Of a stretch of DNA of 64,000 bases, positions 55,325 through 64,000 are shown in pieces (positions within the stretch are counted from its first letter, which is position 1; each line of letters begins with the position of its first letter). The DNA comes from Tretioscincus oriximinensis (taxonomy: Eukaryota > Chordata > Lepidosauria > Squamata > Gymnophthalmidae). Below the pieces are notes generated by a model. That model had not been told where the DNA came from. It saw only the letters and a program-made list of their open reading frames with translations, and did not search any database. A program made the translations under genes and the position numbers. The stretch covers positions 340,422 to 404,421 of the forward strand of contig JAJVDF010000019.1 of the NCBI GenBank assembly GCA_022410635.1, in the 5' to 3' direction.

Positions 55325-55358
55325 GCATAAGCTTTCGTAGACATGTCTACTTCTTCAG
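55325..55358 (-). ncRNA. Hammerhead-ribozyme-like core, inverted terminal repeat
   Basis: On the minus strand: CTGAAGA (55358-55352), a self-complementary stem GTAGAC/GTCTAC, then GAAA (55336-55333) and a short stem GC-TTAT-GC. This fits the hammerhead pattern CUGANGA - stem II - GAAA - stem III. An extra A precedes stem II, and the base before the cleavage position reads C where U is expected, so activity is doubtful. Hammerheads are documented in Penelope-like terminal repeats. Confidence 0.6.
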
Positions 55359-55559
55359 ATGCTGAGGGAATAAGAAGTAGACGTGTCTACAAAAGCTTAT
55401 GCCACCCACTTTTCTTCTGTTAGTCTCCAAGTGCTACTAGCCTCTTTGCTGGACTTTCTACTGGCTTAACACAGCTATTTCTCTGAAATTGACTACCATG
55501 GAAAGCAACATTAGCCAAATGGAGTGAAAATCTATCAACCTCTCCAGGACTCTTGCTCA

Positions 55560-56900
55560 GGTACAGACGGATATAATCTTTCTTAAACACTGCAAGCAGA
55601 AGAACATCATCGCCAAAGGGCTACAAGTAAAGAACCCACTACGTACCACATACCACACAGACTATAGTGACAAACTATGCAAGATTTTCTCCAAGAAACT
55701 TTTGAAGCACCTTATTAGCACCTTATACAGCAAACAAGAAAGGATCAAGAGAGAAATCTCTAATCTGGAGACACACATTACGAACCAACCCTACACAGAA
55801 GACAATGAAAACAACCACTCTGAAAAAAGAAACACAGGACATATTAAGGACACATTTCTCCTCATTAATGGTTATAAGAAAAAAAAATATTCTCACAGCT
55901 ACAAGATTCCGTTAGTCATAACAGGAACATCATGGAACCAGAAAACAACATTGTTAATCTCTTAAGACACACTCTGAGCCAGGCTGAAGAGTCAGTCCTA
56001 TCACGGAGACTACTCTTCTGCCCATCCAAACGCACACAAATGATACGTTTTTGTGGTGAGCTAGACACACTCTTCCGCTGCCTACGACTTAAGGAATTCT
56101 TCAAGGACACCACTCAAGACAACAACTCACANGAATCATCGCTCTCTTTNGAATCAATCAACCAGTACACTAATGTACAGCAGAACACCTCCCAGAATTG
56201 TAAAAAGAAGAATTCCACATGGACTCCTCCGGATGGACTATGCATGGAACTACATTTTTACATCGATTGTTTCCGCCAATGTGCCCAAACACAGATAATC
56301 AACAAACAACGTAAGCTAACGTACAATCTGAGCAGCAAGGAACAGGAGAACATACATAACCTCAAGAACTACCTAATATTATAATCAAAGAGGCTGACAA
56401 AGAAGGAGCTGTGGTCATGAACAAATCTGACTACACACAGGAAGCCAGAAGGCAACTATCCAACACCACATTCTATAGAATCCTACCCAAAGATCCTACA
56501 GAGGAATACGTAAGGAATTACGATCACTACTTATGGAGTTTCCCATGGAAGTACGGGATCTGATACAAATGGACACACCACAGGAATCCTGGCCAGGCAC
56601 CTTCTATTTACTACCCAAAACAAACAAGGCAACCCTGGAAGACCTATCATTTCCAGCATTGGAACCCTTACGATTGGTGCCTCTGGATATATGGAAAAAG
56701 TACTTACACCCTATGCTATCAATACTCCTAGCTATGTGAGGGATACGACTGACTTCCTATGCTAACTACAGTCCATACACAACTTCTATCTCGGAACTCA
56801 GGACTGCAGTCCTTGAATAAAGAAACTACAAAAGAAGATTTGAAAGGGAAGCAGCAGAACTAGAATACATTCATAAGCTCCAGGCCATCAACAAAGGNCT
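55560..56900 (+). pseudogene. Penelope-like polymerase remnant (N-terminal and early RT)
   Basis: Frameshifted pieces in PLE order: LCKIFSKKLLKHLISTLY and REISNLE (about 55670-55770); LRHTLSQAEESVLSRRLLFC and LRLKEFF (about 55960-56105); WTPPDG; then EADKEGAVVMNKSDY, EARRQLSNTTFY (about 56390-56480); FYLLPKTNKA (about 56600); YVRDTTDFL (about 56733-56760). The family's later RT motifs, with the catalytic Asp pair, and the GIY-YIG domain are not found. A separate piece at 56840-56940 (FEREAAELEYIHKLQAINKG) may be from another part of the same ORF. Two frameshifts and two N bases. Confidence 0.82.
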
Positions 56901-57144
56901 TAACAAAGATAATGCNTTCCTGGCCAATTATACATTTTTATGACACCTGTTAAGCATTTGATTTATTTACTATAAGAAATTGCCTCTTGTTGCCCGAGGG
57001 ACTTTTTCACATAAGTGGATTAATTTCTGCTATTAACTATTTTTCTACCCTGGAGTTCATGCCTTATCACATTTGCATATGCTTTTTCATCTCCCATACA
57101 CAGTTTTCTAGAAAAACCTGACCCTGACATTACTCCCTCAGCAT

Positions 57145-57180
57145 CTGAAGAAGTAGATGTGTCTATGAAAGCTTATGCCC
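57145..57180 (+). ncRNA. Hammerhead-ribozyme-like core, 3' terminal repeat
   Basis: CTGAAGA (57145-57151), stem GTAGA/TCTAT with loop TGTG, GAAA (57167-57170), then GC-TTAT-GC and CC. Same layout as the inverted copy; GCC instead of GCU at the cleavage side. Confidence 0.6.
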
Positions 57181-59767
57181 ACTTTTCTCCTGTTAGTCTT
57201 TAAGTGCTACTAGCCCCTTTGCTGGACTTTCTTGCAATTGGTTAGCCAAGAGCCAATGAGCCAACCTTTAAAGCTCCAATTTGGAGTAATTTCCCATCTC
57301 TTACTTGCAGGGATGTATATGGGACAAGGAAATTATGAAAAACAATAAAGCATCAAAAGTCATTAGAATGGCATAGTTGGACGCACCATTGAGAGATTTA
57401 GATTACTTCTGCAATGTGACCTTTCTTCCTTTAGATGATTAACCACTGCTGCATTTATATTAAGTAGGAGGAATGCCTGCTGATGCAATACTTGTGCCAG
57501 TACCCAAAACCAAGAGTGAAGACAAATTCTTTCCCAAAAGCTATGACTCAATGCATTCCTAGGAAACAAAGCTATTGAACAGACTATGAAAAGCTCACTA
57601 TCAGGTGAGTTGGCATTCCCAGAGGGAAGGAGCTGGCATAANATTGTAGAATTGTGTTCTTCTTTTAAGCATAGGCTAACTTCAGTGGCATGGAAAAGAA
57701 GACATTTTTGCAAATTACAATGCATGTAAACTCTGCTGAAATTTTCTCTTTTTCACACACATTAAAGCTGCAGGTCTCCTGTCCTGGTTTGTTTGTTCTT
57801 TTAAATGGCAACACTATCTTGGAAACCTGGTGTGACCACTGAAATTAATACACCAGCAGGGTAGAGTGCATCACCATTACTGCACCTGCAGGGAATAGAC
57901 TCCAGCCATCTGCACAAAATCTGTTTCAAGACACCAAAGTGTTGGAACGTTCTGCAAGGCTCCGTAGATCAGAAACCAATGCTACTGGCCTCAAAGATGG
58001 GGGCGGGGGATATNTTATCAGTGCGCAATCAAAATGACACTTTCTGCTAAAGCAAAACAGAGATACACCTCATGTTCCAGAGGCCCCTGGAAAAACCTAT
58101 CAGAATCTAGAACTAGTTCATCAGCCAAGCATCATCAATTCAGTTACAGTATACGTGAATACTTTTCTTTTGTAAATTTATTTTGGGGAATCTCTTCTTT
58201 TCCAGACTGATAAAAAGTGAAGACTATTGTGCTAACGCCATCCAACCATCTGAAATAATTAATCAGAGTGGGGATCAGTAGCTCCATTTGACAGACTCCT
58301 CAAACAGTGTCTCAAACAGAAACTTGTTAACTCTGAATACTAAATACAGTATTTTTCTTTAATAAGTAATTAAGAAAATTAAACGTTGTAATATAAATAT
58401 ATTAAACAAAAAAAATATAATTTACTTTCTTTATATGTGTTTTGTTTACTGCGTTAAAGGCCAGAAAAAGCTGCTCTTTTGTTTTCAAACACCACCATTT
58501 CACATTTTTAAAAATCAGATTTAGGGAGAAGTTCAATGTTTAGACTTTCTTTACATTATTATTATTTTTTACCTCAGCCACGGAGAACACAATCTCATCT
58601 AAACTTACCCACTTTACTGCCTTTCAAACAAAACTTTCCACTCATAATTGTATGAGAAAACACATGGATCTTGCAGGTTAAGGAAACATCAATCCTCACT
58701 GAGAAAATGGCAGTTAAAATCTCCCACATACTTTTTAAAGACAGACTTAGACATGTTTTCAATCTGCAAAAACTATACAAGGGGATTTATATCCTGAGCC
58801 ATTTGCAGACAAGTTGAAAAAATCCTTTTCTGAACCAGCAGGCAAAGGGACTAAATAATTTGTGACAGCTTGCAGATACAGACATAATCTTTCTTCAGCT
58901 TTAGGTCATGGCTGTCTTATGGCATGGAAGGAACTGCGGTATTTTATGTAGTGGATATATACAATTGCGTTTTATTTTTAAAATACTTGAAGCTAAGATA
59001 AGGTTACCACAAAAAATAACAGGAATTCTGCAACTTTGATGGATGTATAAAAGAGGAATTTTTACCAGGTGTTTAATGCCAGCAGCACCTGAGGGAATTT
59101 CTTTTTTTGAGGGGGAGGGGGAAAGAAGGAGATGTAATACTAGGCTGGGTTACCACAGCTGCCATGCTCCCACCAAATGAGCTCCGTAAGAAGAAGAGAC
59201 AATGAAATTCACTTTTCCACAGGAGCTGTGTGATGCGCGCGCGCAGCGCTGCATCAATACCTTATAACAACTGTGAAAGATGGCATGCTGAGCACCACCA
59301 TCTTTGTGATTCAATTGCACAGAGGAGCAGGAGGAAACCTACTCCGCCTGTACCACTATCTAGCACAATGNTCCCACCATCTGTTTCCATTATTGTGAAA
59401 GTTTGCATTGGGACAGCATTAAACACTGGAAGCCACACAATGCATCTTATATATATGGAACTACGTCTTATATATATAGTACTGTATTTCCAAGGCTCAG
59501 CATTTTACAACGATTCCCTTATTCTGGAATTTACAATGGATTTGCTAAAAATTGCCATTCAATCACTTAGGCATTTTCTGAGCCATGCCCATGAGAAATT
59601 ACATTTTTGATACAGCTGGTCAGTCACTGTTTTGAGCAGCCATGGTCTGGCACCTAACTATGGTTCGTTCATTGTGAGAATTTGTATCATATTTGGGGTT
59701 GTTTTCTCTGTAAATGTTGCAGTGTAACTCATTTGTCTAATAAAGGAACATTTTATGTTAATACACA

Positions 59768-59930
59768 TATTCCTGAAACACTATTTGTAGGGAGTCAGGA
59801 AAAGATGAAGATTTTGGCTTCTTTTGTTCTAGACTGTCCAGGTGGACTTGGTGAGACAAAGTGCTGGACTACATAGGCTCTGGCTCCATTCAGCAGGGCT
59901 CCTCTTAGAGTCTTAGGTTCTTACACTTAG
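59768..59930 (+). mobile_element. CR1 LINE 3' fragment
   Basis: ACTATTTGTAGGGAGTCAGG, GTCCAGGTGGACTTGGTGAG, GTGCTGGACTACATAGGC, ending CTTAGGTTCTT; parallels 37200-37360. Confidence 0.78.
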
Positions 59931-61189
59931 TTTAAGACAGAATGTGTCATATAAAGCACTAAAATCAACTTACATTTGAAGAAAAAAAATCTTACTGCAG
60001 AGATGGATCTTAACATAGCAGGATCTTAGAACTATGATGATTACAGCTTTTTTCACTCCAACTACAGTAAGCTAAGCAACTTAACNCCCCATTTCGCTTC
60101 AAATGAGCTAAAAGAACATAATGGTCTATGGATAGTTTAATAACACTATGCTAGTATCTGTTTCTATAATTAGCAAAGGACTATTTTTTTCTTTCCAATT
60201 TCTTTCTTTCTTTGCAGAATAAGCTTCTCTTTTAATGTATCTCATTTATATTTCCCATTCCATTGATGATTTTGGCCTAAAAGTGGTATTCCTTCAAAAT
60301 CAGAAATGCCTGTAACAAATTAACAGACCAGAGCTCAGCAGGAGAGCAGAGGGTCATAGCCTTTATCTGCAACGTTCCTTAAGCAAGATATTTTAGTATC
60401 TTTTCCAAACTGTGGCCATGAAAACAGCTAATCCACCATTTTAAGGATGTTCAATTTTCTCTCCCTCTTATATTCTCTCTTTATTCATGTCTAGCCACTC
60501 AGAGTCAGAATGCAATTTCAGAGTCAACATAAACTATAACTAATGCAGGATGGGTCCTATGAATATTAACCAGTGTGGCACATGAAGGGTTGACTAATTG
60601 CTTCCCACCCCACCTAATTTAATATTCCTTCTTAATCTGAACATAAACTTGAACGTATACTATTATTACAGACATCAGAGCATATTGTGATTGTTCCAAG
60701 TACTCAGCTAGATAGCTGTGTCAAGTGTGGATAGGGCATTTTAAGAGTGGTAGACTGTTTGCTGTTCTATAACGTATACCGCATAGAAGAGTGACAACTA
60801 GGGTTTGTGTGCAAAAGGGGCATGTGCCCTAGAGACAAGCTGAGGGGGACCCTGAAATGGCCACTGCACTGTTCTGATGCAAGGGGGGGGGGGGAGACCA
60901 GAATCAATGTTTGCCTTGGGTGACACAGAACGTAGTTGCAAATGAAGAAAATACTTTTGACTTAACGTGNCGAATCTGTCCTGATAGTTATCTGCTTTGA
61001 TATTAGTCAAATATTACTTTTAAATTAAAGTTGCATAATAAACTGGTTACAGCTTCTGAACCATCTGCAAGAGTAGCTCTATATAGAATACAATATAATA
61101 ATCTAATCTTAAAGTAAAACTTTTATTTCTGTCTAAAGCTCAAAGCTGATATCCTTGATCACTCTATCATTCTAAATATCAAGTGTCAT

Positions 61190-61980
61190 TGCAGAGTTCA
61201 AGAGTACCTTCCATTTTAGCATTTGTCCTTTCTAGGGCAATAGAGTCCCATTGAGAACAGGCTGCCACTCTACACAAGACAGCATCTTCATTTTGTTTGT
61301 ATTCACATCTAATTTACTGGTCTCCACCCAGTTTATGACAGCATCTAAGCACCTCTTATGATTCAGATGGCANGGAGATATAGAACTGGGTGCCACATGC
61401 ATATTGATTACTTCATTTTAATTCACCTAATGGCCTCTCCCAGAAGTTTCACAGAAATATTAAAAAGATTAGGAGTTAAGATCACCCCTTAAGGAACTCC
61501 ATAGATGAGCTCCCAGGATCTTAAACAAGAACCTTCTACAACCTTCTCTAGCCATGGCATTCTCCAACTTTAAAACTCAGTAGCTTTTCCAGAAAGATGA
61601 TCAAAAGCTACTAAGGAATCTAGAAGAATTAACAGAGTTAAGATGGTTTCAATGTCATAATCAACTTCATTCAAACATGCTTTTTATTCAATAAGCAACA
61701 ACACTGTCCACTTACCTTGTAAAGAAAATATTTAGCATCACAGAGTATGTATATCTTTTGAATCCAGGAACTATGAAAGAGGGCTGCACTACTGTATCTT
61801 TAAAGAGCCAGCAAGACATTATATCCCTCAAACAGGCATTCATCACCTCCTGGACCAACAGAGTCATATCCTGTTGATGAACTTTGTCCCTAAGAATGGC
61901 AAGGATGAAGAGTGCATGTGACTGATCAGACCCCAGTAAGCAGCTTGTTCACAACCCTTAGAGAATAATAATTGAGTATG
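61190..61980. repeat. Dispersed repeat, class unknown, copy 2
   Basis: Same ordered blocks as 22400-23330: GGAGATATAGAACTGGGTGC with GCATATTGAT, GGAACTCCATAGATGAGC, TTTCCAGAAAGATGATCAA, and the terminal CCTCAAACAGGCATTCA. No surviving frame. Confidence 0.6.
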
Positions 61981-62750
61981 TTCCAAAGCAACTAGACCAG
62001 GTAGTTATATGGACATTTTCTTGGATTATTTACAACTATAGCAGATAATCAATGGCTACGATCCTTTTTTCAGTTTAATAAAAAGATAAGATTCGCTGAA
62101 AATAAATTCTATCTGATCTCTCTGTTTACACATGAAATGTTTGTTAACACATCAATTGTGCTTTTTGTTGGACTTAATACTCATTCTGTTATCAAGCAAA
62201 TAAAATGCCATAATTTACAATATGCTGCCAACCTATTTCTCACAGTATTTCTTAGTTTAGCTGCATATTGCCTTAATTATTAAAATTGTGAATACATGTA
62301 TTTAAAAAGGTCAAATTTATTATTGCAGTTACTGCACAAACATGTTGTTCCTAGGTCACATTTAGTAGATAACTACCTGAGTATTGATGAGGTGATTGTT
62401 AGTTGCCAAGCAACATATTGGGATACTGAGTAACCAATCCCAGCAAAGAAAAATGATAGGAAGTGTTCTGCGAGAATTAAACAACAACTATTTTTAAAGT
62501 TGACTTTTTTCTGTTATTGGGATAGATAATACAGAGTAGAGTGTCAGAATGTACTGTGAGACTCAAAAGATACAGATAAATGAGTCTGACAAAGGGAGTG
62601 AATTCTATAGTCAAAGAAAGTCTATTACTTTACTGTGAAGATGAAAGGGAACTGAGAAAAGATACCTTTTATCAGAAATTTAATAAGATTTGCCGATTTC
62701 TACTGTGATGATCCTGGTCCCTTATAAAGAGTGAAACACTCCACCATATA

Positions 62751-64000
62751 CAGTACTGGTCAAAACTTTAGACACATCTGATCATGCAATGCTTTTTCAT
62801 TTTCCACATTGTCGATTCATATTAGACACCAAAGCTATGAAGCACATATGGAATCAAAAAGTAAACAAAAAAGTTCCAAACAATCCAGAATATATATTTT
62901 ATGTGTTAGATTCTTCAAAGTAGCTCCTTTTGNTTTAATGACAGCTTTGCACACACTTGGCATTCTGTCAATCAATGTCAAGAGGTAGCCACCTGGACTT
63001 TTTTCACTGAATAGAGATGACTTGTCAAGAGTTAATTTGTGGAATTTCCTGTTTTCCTAGAAGTGTTTGAGACCACCAGCTATCTTGTTAAAAGAAGGAG
63101 TGATACACAGTTCCACAATTATTCTAATGCATATTATGGGAAGAACCACTCAACCAAGAAAAATGACAGTTCATCATTACTTTAAACATGAAGGTCTTTC
63201 AATCCCCAAAATTTCTAGAACTTTAAAGATATCTTCAAAATTACCTTCATGAGGAATGCTCCAGGAAAGGGAGACCAAAGGTTACCTCTGCTGAACAGCA
63301 TAAATTCATCAGTGTTATCAATCTCAGAACAGCAATGTAATAGCAATTCTGATAAAGAGTCCACATATGGTAAATGTTTCAAGTAACAGATACAGCCTCT
63401 ATTCAGAGTAGTTTGCAAGAAGTAGGACTTTATGGTTAAATTGCTGCAAAGATGTCACTACTGAGGCACAATAATAATAAGATANTTGCTAGGGCCAAGA
63501 AACACAAGAAATGGAATTTAAAATAGTGGCAATATGTACTTTGATCTGACAAGTCAAATTTTGAGATTTTTAACATCTTTGTAAGATGTAGAAAAGGGGA
63601 GCAGATGGTTTCTATATGTGTGGTTCCCACCATGAAGCATGGAGGAAATATATCATGACATGGAGGTGCTTTGCTGGTAATCCTGTTGGTGATTTATTCA
63701 GAAATCAAGGGACACTTAACCAGCATGGTTAGCATAGAATTCTGCAATGCCAAGTCATCCCCATTTGAATTGCATTTAGTGGGACTTTAATTTGTTTTTC
63801 AGCAGAACATCCAAAACATCTTTACAGGCTATGTAAGGGCTATCTGATCAATGAAGAGTAATTAAGACAGCATGGCCTCCACAATCAAGCAACCTAAACC
63901 GAACTGAGATTGTTTGGGATGAATTGNATGGCAGGATAAAGGAAAAGTAGCAAATAAGTATTCAGCACACCTGGGAATTCTTTCAAAACTGTTGGAAACC
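62751..64000 (+). mobile_element. Tc1-like DNA transposon, right end beyond window
   Basis: Starts next to TA with CAGTACTGGTCAAAACTTTA, a Tc1-type terminal inverted repeat, and continues into a broken transposase. The opposite inverted repeat lies past 64000. Confidence 0.82.
62925..63999 (+). pseudogene. Tc1-like transposase, degenerate
   Basis: Frame fragments in family order: a helix-turn-helix piece GLSIPKISRTLKIS (63193-63234); GRPKVTSAEQHKFI-like text at 63267-63310; GLYG followed by KKHKKW-like text near 63430-63515; SDESKFEIF-like text near 63540-63575; VVPTMKHGGG (about 63622-63650) and MTWRCF; NQHG and IPIW near 63720-63770; EFFQNCW near 63970-63998. Stops and frameshifts throughout, and one N at 63485, so inactive. 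Confidence 0.8.

Larger units (their letters stand above)
55242..57229 (+). mobile_element. Penelope-like retroelement, internally deleted, with target duplication
   Basis: Flanked by exact TCTTGCAATTG copies (55231-55241 and 57230-57240). The left end has two terminal-repeat copies head to head (inverted arm about 55258-55362, direct arm about 55371-55460). The right end has one copy (about 57141-57229), all sharing GAAAGCTTATGCC-type sequence, TGTTAGTCT and AAGTGCTACTAGCC..TTTGCTGGACTTTC. The middle holds a broken PLE reading frame. Internal deletion removed the catalytic RT and the GIY-YIG endonuclease. Confidence 0.85.
48660..64000. other. Inferred SMAP1 intron 1
   Basis: Runs upstream from exon 2 to the window end; no sequence matching exon 1 was seen. 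Repeats are listed separately. I see nothing recognisable in 50075-50730, 50950-53600, 57245-59765, 59935-61190 and 61985-62750. Confidence 0.65.

Noticed and set aside
59230..59610. A 126-codon frame starting at a GCGCGCGCGC run, considered as the SMAP1 promoter or exon 1
   Set aside because: Neither strand encodes the expected ArfGAP N-terminus with its first CxxC, and the CG run is a short microsatellite rather than a CpG island.

Overview
The window is nuclear DNA from a vertebrate, most likely a squamate reptile. It is AT-rich and mostly intronic, with small exons at consensus GT-AG junctions and many decayed CR1, L2 and L1 LINEs, a Penelope-like element, a Tc1-like element, small inverted-repeat elements and a tRNA-type SINE whose central box resembles the lizard/snake Sauria SINE. 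Isolated N bases are unresolved calls. The species cannot be named from the sequence alone.

Two host genes are recognisable, lying tail to tail. On the plus strand, 18071-18388 holds the last two coding exons of B3GAT2, a Golgi beta-1,3-glucuronyltransferase of HNK-1 synthesis. On the minus strand, ten exons between 48659 and 19622 encode all of SMAP1 (an Arf6-directed ArfGAP that binds clathrin) except its first coding exon, which should lie beyond 64000. The ten exons join in frame throughout and give 430 residues plus stop; with the missing 39 N-terminal residues the protein would be about 469 aa, close to human SMAP1 (467 aa as I recall it). From memory, the same two genes are convergent neighbours on human 6q13, so synteny supports both calls. 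The stop codons are only 1,233 bp apart, so the 3' UTRs probably abut or overlap.

Layout: 1-18070 is inferred to be B3GAT2 intron, full of repeats (L2, L1, CR1, a 250-bp foldback, paired hairpins). 18071-18388 is the B3GAT2 end. 18389-19621 is shared 3' UTR space. 19622-48659 is SMAP1, whose 13.7-kb intron 6 carries an antisense non-LTR retrotransposon with an open 796-codon reading frame and a small inverted-repeat element at its 3' end. 48660-64000 is inferred SMAP1 intron 1, with a SINE, a hAT-like MITE with a perfect 8-bp target duplication, CR1 pieces, two Penelope-like insertions with hammerhead-ribozyme-like cores, and a degenerate Tc1-like transposon running off the window end.

The most interesting structure is the Penelope-like element at 55242-57229. 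It has an 11-bp target duplication, head-to-head terminal repeats at the left end, hammerhead-like motifs on both strands and an internal deletion of the catalytic reverse transcriptase core.
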